Notes: generated by a model not told the origin, from the letters alone. Counted from the first letter of the stretch, positions 1 through 9,029 are shown. The stretch: 64,000 nt of DNA from Sphingomonas rhizophila (GCF_014396585.1 NZ_CP060717.1:992001-1056000); one strand, 5' to 3'. Numbers and translations are program-made.

Positions 1-702
1 GCATTCCCCGGCGGCGCGCTGATCGGTTGTTCGGCCGGTTTCGTGAACGTCCCGCGTATCAAGGGCAGCCACACGGCGATGAAGTCGGGCATGCTTGCGG
101 CCGAGGCCGCGTTCGAGGCCATCGCCGCCGATCGCCGCTTCGACACGCTGGAAAGCTACGAACCCGCCGTCCGGTCAAGCTGGATTGCCGATGAACTGAA
201 AATCGTTCGCAACGCACAGCCGGCGGTCGCCAAATGGGGATCGACCATCGGAACCGTCTTCGCCGGATTCGACATGTGGCTCAACTGGCTGAAGCTGCGG
301 ACACCGTGGACGCTGAAGCACCACGCCGACCACACCCAGATCGGCCGCAAGGAGCATTACCATCCGATCGCCTACCCGAAGCCGGACGGGAAGCTGACCT
401 TTGACCGCCTGTCGTCGGTGTTCCTGTCAAATACCAACCATGAGGAAGACCAGCCGATCCACCTGACGCTGAAGGACGCCGAAGTGCCGATTTCGGTCAA
501 CCTCAAGCTTTATGACGCGCCGGAGCAGCGTTATTGTCCGGCCGGCGTTTACGAGATCGTAGAGGAAGCCGGTTCACCAAGGCTTCAGATCAATGCGCAG
601 AACTGCGTGCATTGTAAGACGTGCGACATCAAGGACCCGACCCAGAACATCAACTGGGTGGTTCCCGAAGGCGGCGGAGGACCGAATTATCCGAACATGT
701 AG
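1..702 (+). CDS. Electron transfer flavoprotein-ubiquinone oxidoreductase, C-terminal part
   Basis: The 5' end lies outside the window; 233 codons remain, open from base 1. ETF-QO passes electrons from reduced ETF (fatty-acid and amino-acid dehydrogenases) to ubiquinone at the inner membrane. The visible part begins in the FAD-fold segment (GGALIGCSAGFVN, then KGSHTAMKSGMLAAE). It ends in the iron-sulfur region CVHCKTCDIKDPTQNINWV, the usual [4Fe-4S] ligand cluster of the family, followed by the typical PEGGGGPNYPNM tail. It lies 19 bases upstream of the TPR gene on the same strand. Glutaryl-CoA dehydrogenase at 42153 is a plausible upstream electron source in the same cell. Identification is secure from the C-terminal signature. 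Confidence 0.95.
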   Translation, partial: AFPGGALIGCSAGFVNVPRIKGSHTAMKSGMLAAEAAFEAIAADRRFDTLESYEPAVRSSWIADELKIVRNAQPAVAKWGSTIGTVFAGFDMWLNWLKLRTPWTLKHHADHTQIGRKEHYHPIAYPKPDGKLTFDRLSSVFLSNTNHEEDQPIHLTLKDAEVPISVNLKLYDAPEQRYCPAGVYEIVEEAGSPRLQINAQNCVHCKTCDIKDPTQNINWVVPEGGGGPNYPNM

Positions 703-721
703 GCGCCTGGTTTCGTCGGCC

Positions 722-2365
722 ATGCTCGCGGTGATCGCCGCTTGCGGTCCTGTTGCCGCGTCGGCGAAGCCGGTCCGGTTGAGCTTTACGGCCAACGATC
801 CCAGCCTGCTGTATGTCCGGGCGCGAACTGCCGAAGCGTTGGGCGATACGGCCCGGTCGGCGCGGCTCTACGCATCGCTGTCGACGATCAATGGCAACGA
901 CTGGATGCTGGCGCGGCGGGCGGTGAGCAGCGCGATCGATGCCGGATCCTTCGATCTTGCGGTGCTGACAGCCCGGCGCATCCCGGCGGACCAACTCGCG
1001 CTCGATGGGCGCCTCCTCCTGATCGCCGACTCGCTTCGTCGAAGCCAGCTTGGCGAGGCGTTGACCTTCGTCGACGACAAGACGGCCGAAGGTGACGGCG
1101 GCTTCGTCACTCCGATCCTGCGCGCATGGTCCGAAGCCGCTGCTGGGCGCGACGGCCTGGCACCGCTCAGCACCCAGGCGGTGAGCCAAGGCTTGCTCGA
1201 GCCCTTCGCCGACGAGCAACGCGCGTTCCTGCTCCTGTCGCAACGCAAGGCGTCACAGGCGAAACCATATATTGAGCGCGCGCTGGCCAGCTCCGGCGGC
1301 CGAGAGACGCGCCTGCGCCTCGCATTTGCCGAAGGACTGCGGCGCGCAAGGGATGAAGCCGGCGCGAAGGCGCTGCTCGTCGAACTCGCCCCGGAAATTC
1401 GGTCAAAAGACGTCGCGCTCGATTCGCCTGGGATCGCCATCAGTACACCGGCCGAAGCGGTTGCCGAACTGCTTGCGGGGATCGGCGGCGCCTTGACCGA
1501 CAATCCCGATCGGTCGCTTCCGATCTCGCTGTTGCGCGCCGCGCATCACGCTTCGCCGAAAAGCAGTGAGGTTGCGGTGCTGCTGGCATTGTTGCTCAAC
1601 CGCGACGGGCGCAATGCCGAAGCGCTGGCGGTGCTCGACCCGATCGACGAACGCGACCCATTCATCGGCGATGTCCGGGACGCGCGACTGCGGCTGTTGC
1701 TGGCGGCGAACCGGAACGCGGATGCCGTCGCTTTCGCTCGGTCGACGATTGCTTCTCTGGGCGCGCGGGCGCGGGCTAATGATTTCGGGCGCCTCGGCGA
1801 TGCCTTGCGCGATGCGAAGGACGCCGCCGGCGCCGCCGACGCCTATGGCAAGGCCGCGGCGCTCGCCGGGGCGGCAGGGCAGGACAATCGCTGGACATAT
1901 CTGATGCTGCGGGCTGACCAGCTGGAAAGCATCGGCCGCTGGAGCGAAGCGAAAGCCGACCTCAGGGCCGCGATACAAATCCAGCCCGACCAGCCGTTGC
2001 TGTTGAACTTCCTCGGCTATGGCCAGCTCGAACGCGGCGAAAATCTAGAAGAAGCGGAGGCGATGATCCGCCGGGCGCTCGCGCTGCGGCCCGATGACGC
2101 GTCGATTACCGATTCGCTGGGTTGGGCGCTGTTCAAGCGCGGCCGGACCGACGAGGCCATCGAAACGCTGCGCAAGGCGGCGGCTGCCGACCCGGTGCAA
2201 TCGGAGATCCACGAGCATCTGGGCGACGCGCTCTATACGAAGGGCCGCCGTCTTGAGGCGCGCTATTCCTGGCGCGCGGCCCTCATCACCGCTGAGGATC
2301 AAGACGCCAAGCGGCTGCAGGCGAAGCTGGATGGCGGCCTCTCACCGGAAACTGCCGCTCGCTGA
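722..2365 (+). CDS. Exported tetratricopeptide repeat protein
   Basis: The product is about 547 residues if translation begins at ATG 722. The residues after it (MLAVIAACGPVAASA) look like a signal sequence, perhaps a lipoprotein one with Cys at position 8, but the hydrophobic stretch is short. A start a few codons further upstream, without ATG, cannot be excluded. The C-terminal third holds clear TPR units (LNFLGYGQLERGENLEEAEAM; SITDSLGWALFKRGRTDEAI; IHEHLGDALYTKGRRLEA). The middle is Ala/Arg-rich helical repeat sequence. The stop overlaps the ispE start by one base, so the two are probably co-translated. Likely a periplasmic or membrane-anchored scaffold; no enzyme motif is seen. Confidence 0.85.
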   Translation: MLAVIAACGPVAASAKPVRLSFTANDPSLLYVRARTAEALGDTARSARLYASLSTINGNDWMLARRAVSSAIDAGSFDLAVLTARRIPADQLALDGRLLLIADSLRRSQLGEALTFVDDKTAEGDGGFVTPILRAWSEAAAGRDGLAPLSTQAVSQGLLEPFADEQRAFLLLSQRKASQAKPYIERALASSGGRETRLRLAFAEGLRRARDEAGAKALLVELAPEIRSKDVALDSPGIAISTPAEAVAELLAGIGGALTDNPDRSLPISLLRAAHHASPKSSEVAVLLALLLNRDGRNAEALAVLDPIDERDPFIGDVRDARLRLLLAANRNADAVAFARSTIASLGARARANDFGRLGDALRDAKDAAGAADAYGKAAALAGAAGQDNRWTYLMLRADQLESIGRWSEAKADLRAAIQIQPDQPLLLNFLGYGQLERGENLEEAEAMIRRALALRPDDASITDSLGWALFKRGRTDEAIETLRKAAAADPVQSEIHEHLGDALYTKGRRLEARYSWRAALITAEDQDAKRLQAKLDGGLSPETAAR

Positions 2366-3171
2366 TGCGCTACGCCGAGCCGGCGCCGGCCAAGATCAAC
2401 CTCGCGCTCCATGTCCGCGGAAAGCTGCCCGACGGGCGCCATTCGCTCGAAACGCTGTTCGCGTTTTGCGTGGACGGCGACAAGCTCGAGGCCGAGGCTG
2501 GCGATGGTCTGGCGCTGACCATCGGCGGGCCGTTCGCCGAGGGATTGGACGCGGGTGAGGAAAATCTCGTGATCTTGGCGGCGCGCGCGCTCGCCAGTTC
2601 TGCCGGGATCGAGCCACAAGCCACGCTGCATCTTACCAAGCGTCTGCCGGTCGCCTCGGGGATCGGCGGCGGGTCGGCAGATGCGGCCGCCGCGCTTCGA
2701 TTGTTGACTCGCTTGTGGCGGATCGACCCTATGCATGCGACCGCGGTCGCCCCAGGCCTGGGAGCGGACGTTCCCGCCTGCCTGTTGAGCATGACGGCGC
2801 GCGCCGACGGGGCAGGCGATGCGCCGCGACTGTCGGCCGAGGCTGGAGTGTCGTGCGTTCCGATCCTGTTGGCCAACCCTCGTATCCCCTTGTCGACCGG
2901 GGAGGTCTTCGCACGGTGGGATGGGGAAGATCGCGGGCCGCTGGGCGAATGGCGGGAAGGCCGGAACGACCTCGAGGCGCCAGCGCGAGCGCTGGTCCCG
3001 GCGATTGGCGATGTTCTGGATTGGCTCGGGCAGCAGGCTGGCGCGAGTTTCGTCAGAATGTCTGGCAGCGGTGCGACCTGTTTCGCACTGTTTGACGATG
3101 AAGCAGCGAGAGACGAGGCCGCAGGGGCGTGTCCTCCGCGCTGGTGGCATTTGGCCAGCGTCTTGCGCTAA
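2365..3171 (+). CDS. ispE: 4-(cytidine 5'-diphospho)-2-C-methyl-D-erythritol kinase
   Basis: This GHMP-family kinase phosphorylates CDP-ME at the 2-hydroxyl in the MEP isoprenoid pathway, in the cytoplasm. The 268-residue length is normal. Near the N-terminus is PAPAKINLALHVRGKLPDG, the substrate-binding opening. The glycine-rich ATP loop is PVASGIGGGSADAAAALR (about residues 93-110), and the third GHMP motif is MSGSGATCFALF near the C-terminus. ATG 2365 overlaps the TGA of the TPR gene. Two other MEP enzymes occur in the window (ispDF at 25718, dxr at 53515), both far away and on the other strand. Confidence 0.96.
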   Translation: MRYAEPAPAKINLALHVRGKLPDGRHSLETLFAFCVDGDKLEAEAGDGLALTIGGPFAEGLDAGEENLVILAARALASSAGIEPQATLHLTKRLPVASGIGGGSADAAAALRLLTRLWRIDPMHATAVAPGLGADVPACLLSMTARADGAGDAPRLSAEAGVSCVPILLANPRIPLSTGEVFARWDGEDRGPLGEWREGRNDLEAPARALVPAIGDVLDWLGQQAGASFVRMSGSGATCFALFDDEAARDEAAGACPPRWWHLASVLR

Positions 3172-3180
3172 GGGGCGGCG

Positions 3181-4539
3181 ATGCCGCGCCCGATCCTCAC
3201 CGCCGACCGGATGCGCGCCGCCGAGCAGGCGGCAATCGAGGGTGGTACAAGTGTCGAGACGCTGATGGATCGCGCCGGGACCGCGCTGGCGGAAGCCGTT
3301 CACCGCCTTGCCGGAACTGGCGACACCTTGATCCTGTGCGGGCCGGGCAACAATGGCGGGGACGGCTATGTCGCCGGGCGCAAGCTTGTCGAGCGAGGGC
3401 ATCGAGTACGCGTCGCGGCGCTGGCACCGCCTGCCAGTGCAGCCTGCGTCGCCGCCGCTAGTCGATGGGACGGCGAAACGGTAACGTTCGAGCAGGCCTC
3501 GCCGTCACCGATCCTTGTCGATTGCCTGTTCGGAACCGGTCTCACGCATGGCCTGGAAGCAACTGTGAGCGAACGGCTCTCAGATCTTGCCAAGTCCGCA
3601 AGCTCAGCGATTGCTTGCGACCTGCCAAGCGGTGTCGGCAGCGATGACGGTCGATGCCTGTCCCCGGTTCCTGCGTTCGATATGACGGTGACGTTTGGTG
3701 CGCTGAAACCCGCTCACCGCCTTATGCCGGCATTGCCGTCGATGGGGCGCGTCGTCCTTGCCGATATCGGAATCGACGCTTCGTCGACTTGGTTCGAAAT
3801 CGGCCGACCCGAGGTGCCCGCGCTTGCTGCAGCGGCGCACAAGTACAGCCGCGGCTATGTGGCGGTTCTCGCGGGCGAGATGTCGGGTGCAGCTTCCCTC
3901 GCCGCTTCCGCCGCCGCACGGTCGGGTGCTGGCTACGTTCGGGTGATCGGCGACGGTCTGTTTCAAGGGCTACCGGCCTCGGTTGTCGTTGGCGGCAAGC
4001 TGGGCTTGCTTGCGGACGACGGACGCATTGGCAGCGTCCTGATCGGACCGGGTGTTGGGCGCGGAGCAGGGGCCAAGGCGCTCCTGCAGGCGGCGCTCGA
4101 TTGCGGAAAGCCCCTCGTTCTCGATGCCGACGCGCTGAACGAACTCGGCGCTAATCCAACCGGCATGAGCGACGCGATCCTCACACCGCACGCCGGGGAG
4201 TTCGCGCGCTTGTTTCCGGGGCTTGATGGCACGAAGCCCGAAATGACGTTGCAAGCGGCGCGGAATTCTGGCGCGATTGTCGTGTCCAAGGGCCCCGACA
4301 CGCTGGTGGCTTCTCCCGACGGCCGGCTGGGTTTTGCGCCGCCGGCGCCGTCGTGGCTGGCCAGCGCCGGGACCGGCGACGTGCTGGCAGGAATCATCAG
4401 TGCGTTGCGCGCCCGCGGAATGGACGCCTTCGACGCCGCCTGCGCGGGCGTGTGGATCCATGGTCGCGCCGCCGAACTCGCCGGACCGTTGATGATCGCC
4501 GACGATTTGATCAGCGAGCTTCCGGCCGTCCTGGCATGA
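3181..4539 (+). CDS. nnr: Bifunctional NAD(P)H-hydrate epimerase / ADP-dependent dehydratase
   Basis: This enzyme repairs hydrated NAD(P)H (NADHX, NADPHX). The N-terminal YjeF half epimerises the R/S forms and the C-terminal kinase-like half dehydrates the S form using ADP. The epimerase half contains LCGPGNNGGDGYVAGRKL (about residues 51-68) and LVDCLFGTGL. The dehydratase half has LDADALNELG, LTPHAGEFARL and the phosphate loop ASAGTGDVLAGIISALRARG. At 452 residues it is somewhat short for the fusion but has all motifs. An AAGGGGCGG ribosome binding site lies just before ATG 3181. Its ATGA overlaps the downstream methyltransferase. Confidence 0.95.
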   Translation: MPRPILTADRMRAAEQAAIEGGTSVETLMDRAGTALAEAVHRLAGTGDTLILCGPGNNGGDGYVAGRKLVERGHRVRVAALAPPASAACVAAASRWDGETVTFEQASPSPILVDCLFGTGLTHGLEATVSERLSDLAKSASSAIACDLPSGVGSDDGRCLSPVPAFDMTVTFGALKPAHRLMPALPSMGRVVLADIGIDASSTWFEIGRPEVPALAAAAHKYSRGYVAVLAGEMSGAASLAASAAARSGAGYVRVIGDGLFQGLPASVVVGGKLGLLADDGRIGSVLIGPGVGRGAGAKALLQAALDCGKPLVLDADALNELGANPTGMSDAILTPHAGEFARLFPGLDGTKPEMTLQAARNSGAIVVSKGPDTLVASPDGRLGFAPPAPSWLASAGTGDVLAGIISALRARGMDAFDAACAGVWIHGRAAELAGPLMIADDLISELPAVLA

Positions 4540-5720
4540 CCGACCCGATCGTCCGAATTGCGGCGCGTGGCGACGGCGTCAGCGCTTCAGGCAAGCATGT
4601 CGCCTTCGCGGTGCCTGGCGATGAGTTGCGCGACGACGGGTCGCTGATCGAGGGGCCGGGCCATCAGGTGCCGCCATGCCGTCACTTCCCGGAATGCGGC
4701 GGATGCCAGCTCCAGCACCTGACCGACGAGGCCTTTGCGGATTATTGCACTAGTCGGGTGAGCGGCGCGCTATCGCAGCACGGCTTGGTAACGGAGTTGC
4801 GAGCGCCGCACCTGTCGCCACCGCGCACACGCCGCCGGGCTACGCTGAGGGCGCTCCGGGCCGGTAGGGACGTCATTATCGGGTTCAATGCTGCGGGCTC
4901 GAATCAGATCGTCGACGTGCGCGAGTGCCACATCTTGACCCCGTCGCTCTTCGCGCTCGTCGAGCCGCTCCGCAAGCTGCTGGCCACCATGCTGTCGCCG
5001 CGGCGGTTTGCGGAGGTTCACCTCACGCATGCCGACCAAGGTCCCGACCTGTTGCTGAAGGGCGTGGCGCCGGATGGGCTGGAAGCTGCCGAGGCGATCA
5101 TCGAGTTCGCGGAGCGGCATGCGCTGGCCCGCCTGTCCATCGACGAAGGCTATGGGCCGGAAGCCCGGTTCGAGCCTGTACCGGCAACGGTGACACTTGG
5201 TGGCACTCCGGTTACCCTGCCGCCGGGCTCGTTCCTGCAGGCGACGGCCGATGGTGAGGCGGCGCTGGTCGAAGCGGTTCGCGAGGGCGTCGCTGGCGCG
5301 GGACGAACGCTCGACCTGTTCGCGGGTCTCGGAACGTTCGCGCTTTCGCTTGATGGGGCGGTGACGGCTGCGGAAGCGAGCCGTGACGCGATCCTTTCGC
5401 TGATGGCGGCGGCGAGGCGGTCGGGCAGACCCGTCGAAGCGGCTCATCGCGATCTGTACCGCCGCCCTTACGATGCTGTCGAACTGGGCGCGTTCGAGGC
5501 GGTGGTGCTCGATCCACCCCGTGCCGGCGCGGCGGAGCAGGTGAAGGAGCTTGCGGCCAGTGGTGTCCCTCGAATTGCCTACGTCAGCTGTAACCCGGCA
5601 ACCTTCGCCCGGGATGCGGAGAGCCTGGTTTCAGGTGGCTACCGCCTGTTATGGGCGCGTCCGGTCGGGCAGTTCCGCTGGTCGACCCATGTTGAGGTGG
5701 CGGCCGCCTTCGCACGCTAG
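4536..5720 (+). CDS. Class I SAM-dependent RNA (uracil-5-)methyltransferase, RlmD/TrmA family
   Basis: The 394-residue product starts at ATG 4536, overlapping the nnr stop. The family methylates C5 of uridine in 23S rRNA or tRNA. The N-terminus has a TRAM-like beginning, then the iron-sulfur cysteines in CRHFPECGGCQLQH, with a later Cys in RECHIL. The Rossmann SAM motif is DLFAGLGTFALSL. The catalytic part follows as LDPPRAGA, with the nucleophile region YVSCNPATFARD near the C-terminus. Which uridine it modifies (RlmD-like or RlmC/TrmA-like) cannot be read from sequence alone. It converges with the MAPEG gene on the other strand, overlapping by four bases. Confidence 0.92.
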   Translation: MTDPIVRIAARGDGVSASGKHVAFAVPGDELRDDGSLIEGPGHQVPPCRHFPECGGCQLQHLTDEAFADYCTSRVSGALSQHGLVTELRAPHLSPPRTRRRATLRALRAGRDVIIGFNAAGSNQIVDVRECHILTPSLFALVEPLRKLLATMLSPRRFAEVHLTHADQGPDLLLKGVAPDGLEAAEAIIEFAERHALARLSIDEGYGPEARFEPVPATVTLGGTPVTLPPGSFLQATADGEAALVEAVREGVAGAGRTLDLFAGLGTFALSLDGAVTAAEASRDAILSLMAAARRSGRPVEAAHRDLYRRPYDAVELGAFEAVVLDPPRAGAAEQVKELAASGVPRIAYVSCNPATFARDAESLVSGGYRLLWARPVGQFRWSTHVEVAAAFAR

Positions 5721-6157
5721 CCGTGGTGCCAGAGGAATAGTGCAGCGTGGATCGCCAGCGACAGCAGGCACAGGCTCGACAGGATGAACAGGACGAAGCG
5801 CAGAGGGATCAGGTTGATTGTGGCCTGGACCAGGCTGTGGACGATTCGCAGCCCGACATAGCCCCACGCCAGCCAGACATTGATCCACGCGTCGAAGCCC
5901 ATGAAAATCAGCGCCGCGATCGTCGCGTAGAAGATCGTCGGCTGCTCCATCAGGTGACCGTAGTTATGGGCTTTCCATTGCACCTGTTCAGGCAGCACGC
6001 TGTCGAGCGTCCCGGGCTTCAGACCCTTGCGGCCTTTCACCTGGACACCGGCGCGACGCATCGCCGGCAAACGCGTCACGTACATCCAGATCATCATCGC
6101 CAGCGACCACAGGATCAGGGTCACCATCGGAGCGAGCAAGGGGCTGGGCGCGGTCAT
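5717..6157 (-). CDS. MAPEG family membrane protein (first of a tandem pair)
   Basis: A 146-residue protein with about four hydrophobic segments, as in membrane-associated proteins of eicosanoid and glutathione metabolism. Conserved features are QVQWKAHNYGHLMEQPTIFYA in the middle and LAWGYVGLRIVHSLVQATIN, both typical of MAPEG. Bacterial members are usually annotated as putative glutathione-dependent membrane enzymes of unknown substrate. It is the downstream gene of a duplicated pair: the stop of the upstream copy is one base away, so the two are surely co-transcribed. Substrate unknown. Confidence 0.88.
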   Translation of the reverse strand: MTAPSPLLAPMVTLILWSLAMMIWMYVTRLPAMRRAGVQVKGRKGLKPGTLDSVLPEQVQWKAHNYGHLMEQPTIFYATIAALIFMGFDAWINVWLAWGYVGLRIVHSLVQATINLIPLRFVLFILSSLCLLSLAIHAALFLWHHG

Positions 6158-6158
6158 T

Positions 6159-6596
6159 TCAGAGCGCCGCGTGCACGACGAAGTAGAGAGCCTGCATCGT
6201 CAGTCCGAACAGGCACAGGGACGACAGCAGGAACAGGCTGAAGCGATATTTGACGACGTTGGTCGTGGCCTGGATCAGCGAATGGCCGATGCGCAGGATG
6301 GTGTAGCCCCACGCCAGGTAGATGCTCATCGGCATGCCGCTGCCGCCCATCAGGATCAACGCGAAGACGATCGCGTAGAAGATTGTCGGTTGCTCGGTGA
6401 GGTGCATGTAGTTGTGGGCCTTCCACTGCACCGACGCAGGGATGACGCCCTCAAGATCCTGGCCGCGGCCGCCGACACCCGGCCTGATCCCTGCTTCCTT
6501 CATCGCCGGGAAGCGGGATGCCGCCATCCAGATCATCATCACCAGCGTCCAGGCGACCAGCACCACGACCGGCCCCAGAAGCGGATCGATTTCCAT
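6159..6596 (-). CDS. MAPEG family membrane protein (second of a tandem pair)
   Basis: A 145-residue paralogue of the neighbouring MAPEG protein. It shares SVQWKAHNYMHLTEQPTIFYA and the LAWGYTILRIGHSLIQATTN block, with different termini and a glycine-rich insert (GVGGRGQDL). Four predicted membrane segments. The ATG at 6596 immediately follows the T-run of a terminator-like hairpin behind the deoxyhypusine-synthase-like gene, and the 3' arm of that hairpin (GAGGGGG) is also the only good ribosome binding site. Terminator formation and translation initiation might therefore compete. Function unknown beyond the family. Confidence 0.88.
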   Translation of the reverse strand: MEIDPLLGPVVVLVAWTLVMMIWMAASRFPAMKEAGIRPGVGGRGQDLEGVIPASVQWKAHNYMHLTEQPTIFYAIVFALILMGGSGMPMSIYLAWGYTILRIGHSLIQATTNVVKYRFSLFLLSSLCLFGLTMQALYFVVHAAL

Positions 6597-6632
6597 AAAA
6601 AAGCCCCCTCACGTTCGCGTCACGTGAGGGGC
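6597..6632 (-). terminator. Rho-independent terminator after the DHS-like gene
   Basis: Read on the minus strand, GCCCCTCACGT and ACGTGAGGGGGC form an 11-bp stem with one bulged base around a 7-base loop, followed directly by six T residues. It lies 31 bases after the stop of the DHS-like gene, and the T-run ends at the start codon of the MAPEG gene. A perfect 14-bp palindrome, AAGGTTGCAACCTT (6651-6664), overlaps the DHS stop codon just upstream. Confidence 0.75.
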
Positions 6633-6662
6633 AGGATGCCTGATTTGGGGAAGGTTGCAACC

Positions 6663-7745
6663 TTAGTCGAACATCTTCCCGAAGGCGCGCTTGGCGCGGT
6701 TGCGCCAGTGGCCGCGATGGAAGGCGTCGCTGGCGATCAGCGGCAGCACCGAGGTCGCCTCGGCATAGACCATCTGTTCCAGCGCGGTGCTGACCTTGCC
6801 CCAGCTCGCCGCTTCCTGGAGCGTCGAGGAGGAGCAGGCGCCGTCGCGAACGTCGGCGACGGTGATCTGCACCGCATATTTATGCACTTCGACATCGTCA
6901 TGGCCGAGGATCTCGGCGCAGACGACGGTGTCCTGGGTGAAGTTCTTGGGAACGCCGCCGCCGATCATCAACAGGCCGGTGGTACCCGCCTTGATCTTGA
7001 TGTCGGTCAGTTCGCGGAAGTCCGCGATCGAATCCATCGTCATGTAATGGCCGCCGCGCTTCATCGCATCGACCTGATGCTTGACAAGGCCGAAGCCGGC
7101 CGAGCTGTCGGTGAACGCCGGGCAGAAGATCGGCACCTCGTGTTCGTAAGCGGTCTGGACCAGGCTGTTCGTCTTCTTGGCGTTGCCGGCCGCCAGCCAC
7201 TTGCCCATTTCCTTGATGAAGGCGCGGCTGGAATAGGGGCGCGGTTCCAGGCTGTCGGCAATCTCGCCGATCGTGTGGTCGCAATCCTGCAGCGCCACTT
7301 CGTCGATGTAGGTGTCGTAGATGCGGTCGATGTACAGCGAGCGCAGCGTGTCGTCGTCGGGAATCTCGTTCGCCTGATAGTGCTTGTGGCCAAGCGCCTC
7401 GAAGAAATCCATGTCGACGATGGTCGCGCCGGTGGCGACAATGGCGTCGACCATGTTGTTCTTCACGAGCTCGGTATAGAGGTCCATGCAGCCGCCCGCC
7501 GAGGTCGACCCGGCGATGACCAGGATCACCGAACAATCGGGATCGTTCAGCATCTGGTTATAGAGGCCGGCGGCGCGCGAGGTGTCGCGGCTGGTGAAGC
7601 TCATCTTGCCCATCGCGTCGATGATCGGTCGTGCGTCGAACGAGGTGATGTCGATGTGTTCGACTTCGGTCGCCAGCAGTTCCGCCTTGCGGGTGTCGTT
7701 GATCTGGCTTTCGTCCTGGACCTTGTTGAGCGTGTCGATGGTCAT
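6663..7745 (-). CDS. Deoxyhypusine synthase family protein, probable polyamine (aminobutyl/aminopropyl) transferase
   Basis: A 360-residue member of the NAD-dependent deoxyhypusine synthase fold. The catalytic-lysine segment is present as STLQEAASWGKVS near the C-terminus, matching the eukaryotic EAVSWGKI motif. NAD-binding features include IAGSTSAGG and TGATIVDMD. Bacteria lack eIF5A, so hypusination is not expected; bacterial homologues are thought to make polyamines such as homospermidine or related compounds. The adjacent upstream gene is an ornithine-decarboxylase-type enzyme that would supply putrescine, supporting that role. An SD (TTGGAG) precedes ATG 7745. The exact product is not decidable here. 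Confidence 0.88.
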   Translation of the reverse strand: MTIDTLNKVQDESQINDTRKAELLATEVEHIDITSFDARPIIDAMGKMSFTSRDTSRAAGLYNQMLNDPDCSVILVIAGSTSAGGCMDLYTELVKNNMVDAIVATGATIVDMDFFEALGHKHYQANEIPDDDTLRSLYIDRIYDTYIDEVALQDCDHTIGEIADSLEPRPYSSRAFIKEMGKWLAAGNAKKTNSLVQTAYEHEVPIFCPAFTDSSAGFGLVKHQVDAMKRGGHYMTMDSIADFRELTDIKIKAGTTGLLMIGGGVPKNFTQDTVVCAEILGHDDVEVHKYAVQITVADVRDGACSSSTLQEAASWGKVSTALEQMVYAEATSVLPLIASDAFHRGHWRNRAKRAFGKMFD

Positions 7746-7800
7746 TCAAATTCTCCAAGGCTTGCGCCCCGCCTGGCGGCGCGAAGTTATGGCATGACGA

Positions 7801-7822
7801 GGCCCCTGCCGAAGCAGGAGCC
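7801..7822. other. Stem-loop between the decarboxylase and the DHS-like gene
   Basis: GGCCCCTGC and GCAGGAGCC pair with one mismatch around a CGAA loop (UUCG on the minus strand) in the 100-base spacer between the two minus-strand polyamine genes. There is no T-run on either side, so it is not a classical terminator. It could attenuate or stabilise the transcript. Confidence 0.4.
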
Positions 7823-7845
7823 CAATTCAATAGGATTGCGATGCG

Positions 7846-9029
7846 TTACAGCGTGACGACGTTCGACGCCGCTTCGCGTTCCGGCTGGGCGTAGAGAGAG
7901 GCCATCGGTTCGTCCTCGACGATCACGCGATCCTCGACCCCGAACCCGTTGAAGCCGGTGCGCATGGCGCAGCCATAGGCGCCGAGCATCCCGACCTCGA
8001 TATAATCGCCGGCCTGGACGTCGCCCGGCAGCATGAAGGGCCCGGCCATATGGTCAAGATCGTCGCAAGTCGGGCCATAGAAGCTGAACGCCATGACGCG
8101 CGTGTCGCTGTCGGTGTCGCGGATCAGCTTGACCGGATAGCGCCAGCCGATGTGCGCGGCATCGAACAGCGCGCCATAGGCGCCATCGTTGATGTACAGC
8201 TCGTTCCCGCGGCGCTTTTCGACGCGGACCAGCACGCTGGCATATTCGGCGCATAGCGCACGGCCCGGCTCGCACCACAGTTCAGCCGAATAGCTGATCG
8301 GCAGCGCTTCGAACGCGTTGTGGATCACCTCGAAATAGGTTTCGAGCGGGGAGGCTCCATGCCCGGATAGGACGACGGGAAGCCGCCACCGACATCGACG
8401 ATGTCGACGGTGACCGCCGCCGAGACGATCGCGTCGCGAACCCGGGCCATCGCCTCGCTGTAGGCCGCCGGGCTCATTGCCTGGCTGCCGACATGGAAAC
8501 AGATGCCAAGCGCATCGGATGCCTGCCGCGCGGCCTGGAGCAGGGCCTTCACTTCGCCCGGTTCGGCACCAAACTTGGCGGCGAGGCTCAGCTTGGAATG
8601 GTCCGAGGAGACGCGAAGACGGACGAGGAGGTTAAGGTCCTCGGCGCCCTTCGTGGCGCGAACGATCTTGTCGAGTTCCTCGATCGTGTCGAGGCTGAAG
8701 GTGCGGACGCCATGCGTGAAATAGGCTTCGGCGATGGCCTCCTCGGCCTTCACCGGGTGCATGAAGCACAGTGTCGCGTCCGGCAGCGTGCCGGCGACCA
8801 AGCGCACCTCACCAAGCGACGCCACGTCATAGTGGGTCACGCCGGCCGACCACAGGATCTGCAGTAGGTCGGGGGAAGGATTGGCCTTGACCGCATAGAG
8901 CGACTTGCCCGGAAACCTCTCCGTAAAGAAGCGGGCAGCACGCTTGGCGGCATGCGGACGAAGGAGCGTGACCGGCTGGACCGGTCGCAGGGCGGTCGCT
9001 AGCCCCAGCGCGCTATGGTGCTTGTACAA
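7846..9029 (-). pseudogene. Type III PLP-dependent decarboxylase (ornithine/lysine decarboxylase), interrupted by one frameshift
   Basis: Two frames together give about 394 residues of an alanine-racemase-fold decarboxylase. Motifs in order: YAVKANPSPD with the PLP lysine, HYDVASLGEV, CFHVGSQ, VDVGGGFPSSYPGMEPP, then across the break ELWCEPGRAL, NDGAYGALFDAAH and GPTCDDLDHM with the active-site Cys. The break is in a four-G run (8348-8351, plus strand). Adding one base restores PLETYFEVIHNAFEALP, so a sequencing deletion is more likely than real loss. The start is taken as TTG 9029, eight bases after GGAGGT, giving the family N-terminus (M)YKHHSALGLATALRP. Product is expected to be putrescine and/or cadaverine. 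Confidence 0.85.

Noticed and set aside
6027..7856. 609-codon open frame on + across the DHS-like and MAPEG genes
   Set aside because: Antisense to three well-supported genes and composed of low-complexity His/Asp/Arg-rich sequence typical of shadow frames.
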